Source: BOG-1184 sp049514575
GTDB lineage: Bacteria; Fibrobacterota; Chitinivibrionia; Chitinivibrionales; Chitinispirillaceae
Length of the DNA stretch: 64,000 nt
Assembly: GCA_049514575.1 (NCBI GenBank)
Contig: JBEKUX010000001.1
Location: forward strand, 62,001-126,000
Direction of reading: 5' to 3'
Shown: positions 16,842 to 25,662 of the stretch, in pieces
How positions within the stretch are numbered: position 1 is the first letter of the stretch
How the letters are laid out: each line of letters opens with the position of its first letter
Notes under the pieces: model-generated
The model's input: the letters and a program-made list of their open reading frames with translations, nothing else
Told to the model about the DNA's origin: nothing
Database searches by the model: none
Position numbers and translations under genes: made by a program

Positions 16842-18919
16842 TGGACCGACTGCAATGGGAACGTCTGGCCGCGGAAAATTATCTGGTCCAGCCGCTCGAT
16901 GGGATTCTCGCCCGCCGGCTTGCGTCATCGCTTCCGGACAGGGCGCGGCAGAGCTTTATGATGGGAGCAGAGCTCCTCTGCGCGTCCCTGAACCGGGGTG
17001 ACGCCTATCTGCCGCTTAAGGGGAAGGAATTCTGGCCAGCAGCGGAAAACTGGCTCGATATTCCGGACTCCGGCCAGCACTTTGAACCCGGCGAAGTCAG
17101 GGATTTTTTGACCGGCCGTCTGTCTGGATTCAAAATCGCTCTTGACAGAAAAGACTTCAACTCGGTCATCTGCAATCCGGAAAAACCTGACCGGCCATTG
17201 GTGTACGATCCTGCAAAACAGCGGCTCTATTTTGAACGGTATTTCGAAGCGGTGAAGAACATCAACGCTGCGCTTGGCAATCGGCTCGGCCCGTTCCCGT
17301 TCGAGCTTCCTGCTGAAGGCGCGCAGCGGCTCGTTGAAAAGCTGCTCCTCGTCACGCCCGACCGGATGCGGCCCGATGCGCGCCAGACCGCGGCCCTGCT
17401 GCTCGCGCTGCGCAACAAGACCCTTCTGGTTTCAGGCGGGCCCGGTACCGGAAAAACCACGGTGGTACTGCAGATCCTGCGCCTTTTCCTGCGCGCGCTT
17501 CCCTGGCTTTCGGCCGACGATATCCAGATCGCGGCGCCGACCGGCCGGGCCGCGGCCCGGCTGCAGGAATCAATTGCCGCGGGTCTGGCCAGGCTCTTTG
17601 ACGGAAAAGAGGGCCCGGCCGCTGTCGGCCGCGACGAAGTGCTTACAACGCTGCACGGCACCACCGCGCACCGCCTCCTCGGGTTCAACCCCGCCACTGC
17701 CGCGTACCTGCGCGGCCGCGAAAACCCGGTTGACGCGGCCGTCGTGGTGGTCGACGAGGTGTCCATGCTTGACATAGAGCTTTTCGGCCGCCTGCTTGAG
17801 GCGCTGCCCGAACAGTGCGTGCTTATCCTGCTCGGTGACCGGTTCCAGCTGCCGCCGGTTGAGGCCGGCGCGGTACTCGGCGACCTTACGGCCGGGTTTG
17901 ACCGGAAAAAAGGGGACTCTCTTTCGGAAAAAACAGTCGAAGAGCTGCGAAGAATATTCGTGGCCTCAAACCTGAACCTGTCCGAAGATGAGGATCTGGA
18001 CATGAAGGGCGCCGCGAACGCGCTCCCGGGCACAAGCGGCGCGCACGTGCTGCGTGACCGGGCGGTTATTCTCATCCGCTCGCACCGGAGCGCGCGGAAA
18101 ATTCAGGAATTGGCGTCCGCAATAAACAACAATGAAAATCCCATGGAACAGCTGGGCCGGCCCGTTGACCTCACCGAGCAGCCGTGGGAAACAATACTGG
18201 GCAGGGTACCGGATCATGGCAGCGTTTTCTGGGTGGAATGCCGGCCCCAAGAGGAGGTTTTTCCCCTGCTCGAAGGCTGGCTCTCGCGCCATTTCGGGCC
18301 TGCGTACAGGGACCTGCTCGGACAGGAACTGCTGGATTCCAATAACAGACCGGCAAACGGTGCGGCGCAGGTACTTGACAAAATAGAAAACTCCCGGATA
18401 CTCACCATTGTCCGCGAAGGGCAGCGCGGCGCGGCCGGCGTAAACCGGGAATGCTGCAGAAAACTCGGGAGGATGTTCGATGCGTCCGGGAAACCCGAAC
18501 TGTTTCACGGCATGCCGGTGATGATCACCCGCAACGCGGCCGGCATCGGGCTCTATAACGGCGACTGCGGCGTTCTGCTCCGCGGCGCGGACGGCGGTTT
18601 TTGGGGGATCTTTCGAACGGGTAAAGAGTGCGTCGCGCACCCTGCCGGCGCATTGCCGGTCTGGGATCCCGCCTTTGCCATGACCGTGCATAAAAGCCAG
18701 GGCTCGGAATATAATCACGTGCTGCTGGTGCTGCCGCAGCAGTCAACCCCCCTGTGTACGCGCGAGATCCTCTATACCGCCGTCACGCGGGCGAAAAACC
18801 TTGTTGCGATTATCGGGGACCGGCAGGTGCTGGAGCGTGGTTTAAGGAGGGTTATTTCAAGGAATACCGGCATAGAAGTTTTATCAGGCACCCCGGACAC
18901 CATTCTGGATGGGGATTAA
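16838..18919 (+). CDS. recD: Exodeoxyribonuclease V alpha subunit RecD
   Basis: RecD is the 5'-3' helicase of RecBCD. The chosen start, ATG at 16838, overlaps the recB stop and has AAGGAG 6 bases upstream; an earlier in-frame start would lie wholly inside recB. The 693-residue protein carries Walker A GGPGTGKT at 200-207, AAPTGRAAARLQ, the Walker B VVVDEVSMLD, LGDRFQLPP, and the C-terminal motifs AMTVHKSQGSEYNHV and YTAVTRAKNL. It is longer than E. coli RecD (608), with an acidic insertion around residues 360-400. Together with recC and recB it makes a complete heterotrimer. Confidence 0.96.
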   Translation: MMDRLQWERLAAENYLVQPLDGILARRLASSLPDRARQSFMMGAELLCASLNRGDAYLPLKGKEFWPAAENWLDIPDSGQHFEPGEVRDFLTGRLSGFKIALDRKDFNSVICNPEKPDRPLVYDPAKQRLYFERYFEAVKNINAALGNRLGPFPFELPAEGAQRLVEKLLLVTPDRMRPDARQTAALLLALRNKTLLVSGGPGTGKTTVVLQILRLFLRALPWLSADDIQIAAPTGRAAARLQESIAAGLARLFDGKEGPAAVGRDEVLTTLHGTTAHRLLGFNPATAAYLRGRENPVDAAVVVVDEVSMLDIELFGRLLEALPEQCVLILLGDRFQLPPVEAGAVLGDLTAGFDRKKGDSLSEKTVEELRRIFVASNLNLSEDEDLDMKGAANALPGTSGAHVLRDRAVILIRSHRSARKIQELASAINNNENPMEQLGRPVDLTEQPWETILGRVPDHGSVFWVECRPQEEVFPLLEGWLSRHFGPAYRDLLGQELLDSNNRPANGAAQVLDKIENSRILTIVREGQRGAAGVNRECCRKLGRMFDASGKPELFHGMPVMITRNAAGIGLYNGDCGVLLRGADGGFWGIFRTGKECVAHPAGALPVWDPAFAMTVHKSQGSEYNHVLLVLPQQSTPLCTREILYTAVTRAKNLVAIIGDRQVLERGLRRVISRNTGIEVLSGTPDTILDGD

Positions 18920-18936
18920 AGCAAATAAGACAAGTC

Positions 18937-18969
18937 CCTGCCTGCGCGGAGCCGCTACGGCGAGGCAGG
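18937..18969. repeat. GC-rich inverted repeat after recD
   Basis: CCTGCCT (18937-18943) and AGGCAGG (18963-18969) flank a GC-rich interior. There is no T-run, so it is a repeat-type hairpin or a weak transcription stop rather than a classic terminator. Confidence 0.45.
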
Positions 18970-19041
18970 ATGCCTGAATAAAGAAAGAGTTTAAAGACGC
19001 GCAGGCGTTGCAGCTATTACCTGTTAACTCCGGAGGCCATA

Positions 19042-19584
19042 ATGTCCCACATTATCACCGTCCTCGCCCCGGGCTTCGAAGAGACCGAGGCGGTCACGTT
19101 TATCGACCTTCTGCGCCGGGCCGGGGTCACGGTCACGGTTCTCGGGCTCGAATCGCGCGAGGTCATCGGTTCGCATGGCATCACTATAGTTACGGACAAA
19201 CTCTTTGCCGATTTCAAAGAGGCATTTGACGGGATCGTTCTGCCTGGCGGCATGCCGGGAGCGAAGAACCTTGCGAATTCCGCCGTTCTGCTCGACCTTA
19301 TCCGGGAAACCCACAAGCGGGGCGGCCTGTGCGCCGCGATCTGCGCAGCACCGATCGTACTCGGCAAGGCCGGCATCCTTGCGGGCCATAAAGCCACCTG
19401 CTTCCCGGGCTTTGAAAAGGAGCTTATCGGCGCGCAATTCATTGAAGAAACGGTCGTTCGCGACCGGAACGTGATTACCAGCCGTGGCGTTGGCACGGCC
19501 ATCCCTTTTGCCCTTTCATTAATTTCGTATCTGGTGAACCCGGAATCTGCAGAAAAGGTAAAAAAGTCGATTCTTTACAAGTAA
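19042..19584 (+). CDS. DJ-1/PfpI family protein
   Basis: A 180-residue protein of the DJ-1 subfamily (TIGR01383-like), whose members act as protein or nucleotide deglycases, chaperones or redox sensors in the cytosol. The nucleophile elbow is AAICAAPIVLG with Cys101, the partner glutamate is Glu16 in FEETEAV, and the family segments VLPGGMPGAKNL and ITSRGVGTAIPFAL are present. GGAGG precedes the ATG by 7 bases. It stands alone between recCBD and a hairpin cluster; which substrate it acts on is not visible. Confidence 0.92.
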   Translation: MSHIITVLAPGFEETEAVTFIDLLRRAGVTVTVLGLESREVIGSHGITIVTDKLFADFKEAFDGIVLPGGMPGAKNLANSAVLLDLIRETHKRGGLCAAICAAPIVLGKAGILAGHKATCFPGFEKELIGAQFIEETVVRDRNVITSRGVGTAIPFALSLISYLVNPESAEKVKKSILYK

Positions 19585-19593
19585 ATTTCAGCA

Positions 19594-19771
19594 GGAGGGA
19601 TCACCGAAGATTGCCTCGCTCTCTGGGGTCCCCAATACTGATCCCCTATGTTCGCTCGACAACCTCGGTGACCCCTCCTGTGTTTCGGGGTCTTAGGGGC
19701 AAAGCCCCTAGGAGAAGGGGTAGCGTAATACCCGCCGCAGGCGGGGATGAAGTGAGGGGAAGTCTTTCCCC
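19594..19771. repeat. Hairpin cluster in intergenic DNA
   Basis: This gap holds a 14-bp inverted repeat with one mismatch (19594-19607 with 19665-19678), then three tight hairpins: TAGGGGC-AAA-GCCCCTA (19694-19710), CCCGCC-GCA-GGCGGG (19731-19745) and GGGGAA/TTCCCC (19756-19771). Such strings of small palindromes are typical of REP/MITE-like repeat elements. One of them may also stop transcription from the DJ-1 gene. No coding potential is evident. Confidence 0.6.
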
Positions 19772-19860
19772 CCTTAAAAAATTTTATAGCCTTGATTTTT
19801 TATTCTTCCCCGCCACAACATAATTTTACTATTCTCTTTATCATTCAGGAGCGATTCATC

Positions 19861-20991
19861 TTGAACAGGCGACCTGTTTTATTCTCTGTTTTTAATAAAT
19901 TTTTTCTGTTCTCCATCCTGTTCTGCGCTTTCCTCTCTGCAAAAATACTCCCCGAAGACTCGCTGGCAGTCAGGGCCATTCTCGATAAAAACAATCTTGC
20001 AGATATCGCGGTAACGAGCGTTGTAGATACGTTTAAAGGGCATATTACCTCGCTCTTCCTTTCGACGCGCAGGATTTCGATACTGCCGCCGGAGATCGGC
20101 AGGCTTACGGCGCTGAGAATCCTCAGCCTCGACCACAATGATCTTTCCGCGCTCCCGGCTGAAATCGGAAAGCTCGAAGAGCTCAACGATCTCTCGCTCG
20201 CGGATAACAGGCTTACCGCCCTGCCGATTCAGACCGCAGGACTTTCTTCGCTCTACTCGCTCAATCTGGATCACAATCGTCTGTCGCATTTTCCCGAACA
20301 GATAATTACGCTTAAAAATCTTGAAGATCTGTCGCTCAGCGGCAACCGCGTTTCCGCGCTCCCGGCGGCCATCGGCGCCATGCGTTCGCTCAAGTACCTC
20401 CGTCTCGATTCGAATGCCATCGCAGCCTTACCTGCAGAGGTCGAAAGCCTGTCCATGCTCGAAGTGCTCGTGCTTAATAACAATGCGCTGACATCGATCC
20501 CATCCGCAATCGGAGGGCTGCAGAAGCTCCGTAAACTGGACTGTTCTTTCAACCGGCTTCAGGCGCTGCCGGATGCGCTCTTTGACCTCCCGGAACTTAC
20601 CGACCTTTACCTGAGCAACAACAGGCTTGCAGAACTCCCCTCCGCAGTGGACCGGCTTAAAAATCTCCGCTGGCTTTTTCTCGACGGCAATAAAATCTCC
20701 TCACTTCCGTTTGAAGTGACGCGGCTGCCCGCATTGCAATGGCTTTCGGCGCGGGGCAACCGTCTGTCCGGCCTGCCTGACAGCATCGGGAATTGTAAAA
20801 AACTCAAAGTTCTTGACCTCTCGTTCAATGCGGTCAACGGACTGCCGCAGAGCATCGCCGCCTGTTGCAGCCTGACCGTTTTGCGCATCGCGCACAACCG
20901 GCTGTGCGACGCAAACCAGGCCGCCGCACCATTGGTTGACAAATTGGACCCCGGATGGCGGTCAAGACAGGAATGCGCCCAGAAACGGTAG
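19861..20991 (+). CDS. Exported leucine-rich repeat protein
   Basis: TTG at 19861 is chosen as start because AGGAG lies 9 bases upstream and the product then begins with a clean signal peptide (NRRPVL, a hydrophobic stretch, FLSAK). The mature part has about twelve leucine-rich repeats of 23 residues with the pattern LxxLxLxxNxLxxLPxxIxxL, for instance LRILSLDHNDLSALPAEIG. This is the IRL/SDS22-like type that forms a solenoid for protein binding. The 376-residue protein carries no anchor, so it is probably periplasmic or secreted. It ends 5 bases before gcvT and may share its transcript, but no functional link is apparent. Confidence 0.82.
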   Translation: MNRRPVLFSVFNKFFLFSILFCAFLSAKILPEDSLAVRAILDKNNLADIAVTSVVDTFKGHITSLFLSTRRISILPPEIGRLTALRILSLDHNDLSALPAEIGKLEELNDLSLADNRLTALPIQTAGLSSLYSLNLDHNRLSHFPEQIITLKNLEDLSLSGNRVSALPAAIGAMRSLKYLRLDSNAIAALPAEVESLSMLEVLVLNNNALTSIPSAIGGLQKLRKLDCSFNRLQALPDALFDLPELTDLYLSNNRLAELPSAVDRLKNLRWLFLDGNKISSLPFEVTRLPALQWLSARGNRLSGLPDSIGNCKKLKVLDLSFNAVNGLPQSIAACCSLTVLRIAHNRLCDANQAAAPLVDKLDPGWRSRQECAQKR

Positions 20992-20996
20992 CCGCT

Positions 20997-22103
20997 ATGG
21001 ATGCCCCGTTGAAAAAAACAGTCCTCTACGATTCCCATGTTGCTCTTGGCGCGCGGATGGCGCCTTTCGGCGGGTATTGCATGCCGATCCAGTACAGCGG
21101 CATTATGAACGAGCATAAGGCAACCCGCGAGGCCGCAACGATTTTCGACACCTGCCACATGGGCGAATTCCGCATCAACGGCAGTAATGCGGTTTCCGAT
21201 CTGGAAACTATTCTGTCATGCCCGGTGGCCCCGATAAAAACCGGCCAGTGCAGGTACGGTTTCATCTGCAACGAAAACGGCGGCGTGATCGACGACCAGA
21301 TCGTGTACCGCATGGCGGAAAACGAATTCTTCATGGTTGTGAACGCCGCGACCAAACCCGCCGATTTCGAGTGGATCAAACGCCACCTTTCTGAAGGAAC
21401 CGCCATAGAAAACCTGTCGGCCAGGACCGCAAAACTCGATCTCCAGGGCCCGGCCTCGGCGCGCATCATACGGAAACTCATGGAGGCCAAAATTGACGGA
21501 ATGAAATATTATACGTGGGTAAAAAACCGTTACCGGAACACTGAGGTACTTATAAGCCGCACCGGGTATACGGGCGAGATCGGCTTTGAAATGTATTGCC
21601 CCCTCGATCTCGGTAAAGTTTTCTGGAACGACTGCCTCGGCCTCGGGGCGCTGCCTGCCGGTCTTGGCGCGCGGGATACGCTGCGGCTCGAAATGGGGTT
21701 CCCGCTTTACGGCCACGAGCTTGACGACCGCACCAATGCCGCAGAATCGAACTTCAGCCGCGCGATTGACGACACGAAAAAATTCATCGGGTCAGCGGTG
21801 GTGCTCGATCCGGCGCAAAAACGGCGACTGCTCGTCGGCATACGGCTCGAAGGCCGCAGGGCCGCGAGACATGGCGATGCGATTTGTGACAATAGGGGGA
21901 ATTCGGTCGGTGCGGTCACTAGCGGTAGCTTTTCTCCCTCGCTTGCATCCGCTATCGCGCTCGGGTACGTGGCGCTTCATGCTTCGGCAATTGGAACCCA
22001 GGTCAGGATCCGTACCGACCGACAGGAATTAACAGGAAGTATTGTGGAATTGCCTTTCTATAAAAAGGCCACGGGGAGAATGGAACTAAATAAATTCTTG
22101 TAA
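20997..22103 (+). CDS. gcvT: Glycine cleavage system T protein (aminomethyltransferase)
   Basis: T protein releases ammonia from the lipoyl-bound aminomethyl group of GcvH and makes methylene-tetrahydrofolate. Family motifs are LKKTVLYDSHVALGARMAPFG, FDTCHMGEFRINGSNA, GGVIDDQIVYR, ISRTGYTGEIGFEMY and ARDTLRLEMGFPLYGHEL. ATG 20997 puts the usual 5-8 residues before LKKT; in-frame ATGs at 20955 and 20973 are possible but would overlap the LRR gene. The length (368 residues) is normal. A 216-bp repeat element separates it from gcvH. Confidence 0.95.
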   Translation: MDAPLKKTVLYDSHVALGARMAPFGGYCMPIQYSGIMNEHKATREAATIFDTCHMGEFRINGSNAVSDLETILSCPVAPIKTGQCRYGFICNENGGVIDDQIVYRMAENEFFMVVNAATKPADFEWIKRHLSEGTAIENLSARTAKLDLQGPASARIIRKLMEAKIDGMKYYTWVKNRYRNTEVLISRTGYTGEIGFEMYCPLDLGKVFWNDCLGLGALPAGLGARDTLRLEMGFPLYGHELDDRTNAAESNFSRAIDDTKKFIGSAVVLDPAQKRRLLVGIRLEGRRAARHGDAICDNRGNSVGAVTSGSFSPSLASAIALGYVALHASAIGTQVRIRTDRQELTGSIVELPFYKKATGRMELNKFL

Positions 22104-22109
22104 TTTTCA

Positions 22110-22325
22110 TTAGCTAAAGGCTTTTGTTTGGGTATCGGGTGAGCAGGTTTATGCTAGATTGTTGCTTTGTTTGACCCGTACCCTCAAACTGATGGTGCGA
22201 TGAAATCAGAAAAAAGATATACCAAGTTTTTTTAACCTGAACAGTGCTGGTAGGTGGGGGTACACAGAAGCTCAGAACTGCACGAACGGTGCCCACCCCA
22301 CACCCAATCGAATGCCTTTAGCTAA
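22110..22325. mobile_element. MITE-like element between gcvT and gcvH
   Basis: The 12-bp sequence TTAGCTAAAGGC at 22110-22121 is repeated as its exact reverse complement at 22314-22325, bounding 216 bp without coding capacity. The interior has a further G-rich/C-rich arm pair (GGTGGGGGT near 22252, CCCACCCCACACCC near 22292). Size and terminal inverted repeats fit a miniature inverted-repeat element, but I see no clear target duplication. It separates gcvT from the rest of the operon; AT-rich promoter-like sequence (TTATATTATATG) follows it before gcvH. Confidence 0.5.
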
Positions 22326-22373
22326 AAAATTTATATTATATGTACTGTTATAAAATTTTAAAGGAGCGCTATC

Positions 22374-22766
22374 ATGTCTACGTCCACCCCTACTAACCTT
22401 AAATACTCAAAAACCCACGAATGGGTGAAAATTGAAGGCACGAACGCCACGGTCGGCATTACCCACCACGCGCAGGAGGCATTGGGGGACATTACGTTTG
22501 TCGAGCTGCCGAAAGTCGGCGTGACCGTCAAGAAGGCCATTGCCTGCTGCGTCATAGAATCGGTCAAGGCCGCAAGCGACATCAATGCGCCGGTTTCAGG
22601 CAAGGTTTCCGAGGTGAACGAAACCCTTGAAACCGCGCCGGAAAGCGTGAACGGCGACCCCTACGGCGCCGGCTGGATTTTTAAATTGACAAATATTAAT
22701 ACGGCCGACGCGGCCGGACTCATGGACGCCAAAGCGTATGAAGCGTTCGTCGAGAGCGACCAATGA
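22374..22766 (+). CDS. gcvH: Glycine cleavage system H protein
   Basis: H protein is the lipoyl carrier that shuttles the aminomethyl group between P and T proteins. The 130-residue product is full length, with the lipoyl-attachment segment ESVKAASDINAPVSG, Lys65 being the modified residue, and the usual HEWVKIEG start and DPYGAGWIFKL end. AAAGGAG precedes the ATG. The stop overlaps the gcvPA start by 4 bases. Confidence 0.97.
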   Translation: MSTSTPTNLKYSKTHEWVKIEGTNATVGITHHAQEALGDITFVELPKVGVTVKKAIACCVIESVKAASDINAPVSGKVSEVNETLETAPESVNGDPYGAGWIFKLTNINTADAAGLMDAKAYEAFVESDQ

Positions 22767-24100
22767 GCTATATCGCCACTACCGGCTCCCAGCGCCGGGA
22801 AATGCTGAAAGTGTGCGGGGTCCGGTCCATCGATGATCTTTTCATTGCTGTTCCGGAACATCTGAAGCCGCGGTCATTCCGCCTCCCACAGGGCAGGTCC
22901 GAACTTGAGGCGCTCACCCATTTCGAAAAACTGGCGGGCCAGAACTACTCGCATCTCACCTGTTTTGTGGGCGGCGGGTTTTACGACCACTTCATTCCTG
23001 CCGCGGTCGATGCACTGGCGTCGCGGAGCGAGTTCTATACCGCATATACGCCGTACCAGCCCGAACTCTCGCAGGGAACGCTGCAGGCGATTTACGAATA
23101 CCAGACCGACATCTGCCGGCTCACCGGCCTCGACGTCGCCAACGCGTCGCTTTACGACGGCGGCACCGCCCTGTACGAGGCGTGCCAGATGGCGATCCAT
23201 GCGACGGGCAGGCGCAAGGTGATCATGGACGGCGGGATAAATCCGATTTACCGGAAGATGATCCGTTCCTATACCGCCAACCTCTCCATCGAATTCGTGG
23301 AAACGCCGGTGGTGCACGGCCAGAGCGACCGCGCCCGCCTCTTCGAATCGCTTGACGACCGCACCGCGGCAGTGCTGCTTCAGAACCCGAATTTTTTCGG
23401 CGTCATCGACGACCATTCCGATATCGTGGAAAAAGCCCATGGCCTCGGCATCATCGCGATTCAGTCTGTATACCCGGTCGCGCTGGCGCTCCTCAAAACG
23501 CCTGCGGAACAGGGGTTCGACATCGCCACCGGCGAAGGGCAGTCCTTAGGCATTCCGCTCTCGTTCGGCGGTCCGTACCTGGGCTTCATGGCCGCCGCCA
23601 AGGCGCTCGTGCGAAAGATGCCCGGACGGATCGTTGCCCGTACCGCAGACGTCGCCGGACGGCCGGGCTTTGTGCTCTCTCTGCAGGCGCGTGAACAGCA
23701 CATACGGCGCGAAAAGGCCACTTCGAACATCTGCACGAACGAGGCGCTCTGCGCGCTGCGCGCGCATATCCACCTGAGCCTTTTAGGCAAAGAAGGGCTG
23801 AAAACCGTTGCGCAGCTCTGTTTCGACAAGGCGCACTACGCGAAGGAGCGGATCAAGGCCATACCGCAGGTCAAGGTCATGGAGTCGTCACCCACGTTCA
23901 ACGAATTCACGGTAAAACTGCCGATTGACGCAGGAGAATGCGTGGGCCGCATGATCGAACTCGGGTTTGCGGCAGGGTTTCCGCTCGGCCGTTACTATCC
24001 CGGCATGGAAAACTACCTGCTGGTTGCGGTCACGGAAAAACGGACCAAATACGAAATCGGCAGGCTTGCCGAAGCACTGGAGGCGGTCCTGTGCCAGTGA
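22763..24100 (+). CDS. gcvPA: Glycine dehydrogenase (decarboxylating) subunit 1
   Basis: This is the N-terminal half of P protein, which in many bacteria is split into two chains that together decarboxylate glycine with PLP. The 445-residue length is typical, with family segments CFVGGGFYDHFIPAAVD, YTPYQPELSQGTLQAIYEYQ, NASLYDGGTALYEA and TSNICTNEALCALRA. It starts inside the gcvH stop (ATGA) and its end overlaps gcvPB by 10 bases, so all three are translationally coupled. Confidence 0.97.
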   Translation: MSYIATTGSQRREMLKVCGVRSIDDLFIAVPEHLKPRSFRLPQGRSELEALTHFEKLAGQNYSHLTCFVGGGFYDHFIPAAVDALASRSEFYTAYTPYQPELSQGTLQAIYEYQTDICRLTGLDVANASLYDGGTALYEACQMAIHATGRRKVIMDGGINPIYRKMIRSYTANLSIEFVETPVVHGQSDRARLFESLDDRTAAVLLQNPNFFGVIDDHSDIVEKAHGLGIIAIQSVYPVALALLKTPAEQGFDIATGEGQSLGIPLSFGGPYLGFMAAAKALVRKMPGRIVARTADVAGRPGFVLSLQAREQHIRREKATSNICTNEALCALRAHIHLSLLGKEGLKTVAQLCFDKAHYAKERIKAIPQVKVMESSPTFNEFTVKLPIDAGECVGRMIELGFAAGFPLGRYYPGMENYLLVAVTEKRTKYEIGRLAEALEAVLCQ

Positions 24101-25542
24101 TATTCGAAAAATCGGTCCCGGAACGCAGGGGCGTGTCGCTTCCTTTGAGCGACGTTCCTGAGACTCTCCGGGTCCCTGAAAAATACCGGCGTACAACCGA
24201 TGCCCCGCTCTGCGAACTGTCGGAGCTTGATGTGGTGCGGCACTTCACGGCGCTCTCGCATAAAAACTACGGGGTAGACACCAATTTCTATCCCTTGGGC
24301 TCATGCACCATGAAATACAACCCCAAGATCACGGAAAAAATTGCAGGCCTACCGGGGTTTTCGCAGCTCCACCCGCTGCTGCCCCAGCTGCGGCGCGGCG
24401 GCATGCTGACGCAGGGAGCGCTTGCCGTGCTGTTCGAACTTGAACAGCTGCTCTGCGAAATTCTCGGCATGGACGCGTTCACCGTGCATCCGCTTGCCGG
24501 CGCGCACGGCGAGCTTACCGGCATGATGCTCATCGCCGCGTACCATCGCGATAAAGGCAACCGCAAGACCGAAATTCTCATTCCGGATGAAGCGCACGGC
24601 ACCAACCCGTCGAGCGCCGCCATCGCCGGTTTTACCGTGCGGTCAGTGCCCACCAATACGGACAACGGCATGCTCGACCTTGCTGCGCTCGAGTCAATGA
24701 TCGGGGAACAGACCGCCGGGATCATGATGACCAACCCCAATACGCTGGGGCTTTTCAATCCGCAGATCGATACAATCGCCGCGCTTGCCCATAAATACGA
24801 TGCGCAGCTTTACTACGACGGCGCCAACCTCAATGCGATCCTCGGAAAGTTCCGGCCGGGCGACGGCGATTTCGACATCGTGCATGTGAACCTGCATAAA
24901 ACTTTTGCGACCCCGCACGGCGGCGGCGGGCCAGGCGCCGGTCCGGTTGGCGTTAAAAAACACCTCGAACCGTTTTTACCGATCTCCCGCATCGCCAAGC
25001 GGACAGACAATACCTATGCGCTCAATTACGATTTCCCGAAATCCATAGGATACATCGCGCCCTTTTACGGCAATTTTGCCGTGTGCCTCAGGGCCTATGC
25101 CTACATCCTCATGCTGGGTAAACAGGGGCTCATCGAAGTAAGCGAAAATGCGGTGCTCAATGCCAACTACGTCATGCATTCGCTGAAAAACGACTACCAT
25201 GTCCCGTATCCGACAACCTGCATGCATGAATGCGTTCTGAGCGCAAAAAACCAGGCAGTACAGGACGTTCACGCCATTGATATCGCCAAAGCCCTGATCG
25301 ATGCCGGTTTCCACCCGCCGACCGTGTATTTCCCCCTGATTATCAAGGAAGCGATGATGATCGAACCGACCGAAACCGAAAGCAAGGAGACGCTTGATGC
25401 CTTTATCAAGGCAATGAAACGGATTGCGGCTGCTGCCAGGGAGACTCCTGAGGCGCTTCATGCGGCGCCACGCACAACACCGGTCGGACGGCTTGATGAA
25501 ACCAAAGCGGTAAAAGACATGGATGTCTGTTTCAAAGGTTGA
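24091..25542 (+). CDS. gcvPB: Glycine dehydrogenase (decarboxylating) subunit 2
   Basis: This is the PLP-binding half of P protein. GTG at 24091 is chosen because GGAGG lies 7 bases upstream and the product then starts VPVIFEKSVPERRG like its relatives; a longer frame upstream is only an overlap with gcvPA. The 483-residue chain has NFYPLGSCTMKYNPK, LAGAHGELTGM, DEAHGTNPSSAAIAGF and the PLP site NLHKTFATPHGGGGPG with Lys270. It completes a T-H-P1-P2 gene set; dihydrolipoamide dehydrogenase (L protein) is not in the window. Confidence 0.97.
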   Translation: MPVIFEKSVPERRGVSLPLSDVPETLRVPEKYRRTTDAPLCELSELDVVRHFTALSHKNYGVDTNFYPLGSCTMKYNPKITEKIAGLPGFSQLHPLLPQLRRGGMLTQGALAVLFELEQLLCEILGMDAFTVHPLAGAHGELTGMMLIAAYHRDKGNRKTEILIPDEAHGTNPSSAAIAGFTVRSVPTNTDNGMLDLAALESMIGEQTAGIMMTNPNTLGLFNPQIDTIAALAHKYDAQLYYDGANLNAILGKFRPGDGDFDIVHVNLHKTFATPHGGGGPGAGPVGVKKHLEPFLPISRIAKRTDNTYALNYDFPKSIGYIAPFYGNFAVCLRAYAYILMLGKQGLIEVSENAVLNANYVMHSLKNDYHVPYPTTCMHECVLSAKNQAVQDVHAIDIAKALIDAGFHPPTVYFPLIIKEAMMIEPTETESKETLDAFIKAMKRIAAAARETPEALHAAPRTTPVGRLDETKAVKDMDVCFKG

Positions 25543-25582
25543 AAACGCTCCGCGCGCTCCGGCAAGGAGCAACAAAGAAATA

Positions 25583-25611
25583 TTGATTTGTGAAATGAAA
25601 TCTAGTATACT
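25583..25611 (+). promoter_or_regulatory. Sigma-70-type promoter for the SH3-like gene
   Basis: TTGATT (25583-25588) and TATACT (25606-25611) are spaced by 17 bases, close to the ideal. The start codon lies about 50 bases further on, and there is no competing gene on this strand. Confidence 0.65.
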
Positions 25612-25662
25612 TTATAGTAGGAACTTAGTATATTAAGCAGGCTTATAACAAAGGGTGTAATT

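Noticed and set aside
22104..22373. Glycine riboswitch ahead of gcvH or gcvT
   Set aside because: I looked for the paired glycine aptamer signatures and found none; the gap is better explained by an inverted-repeat element.
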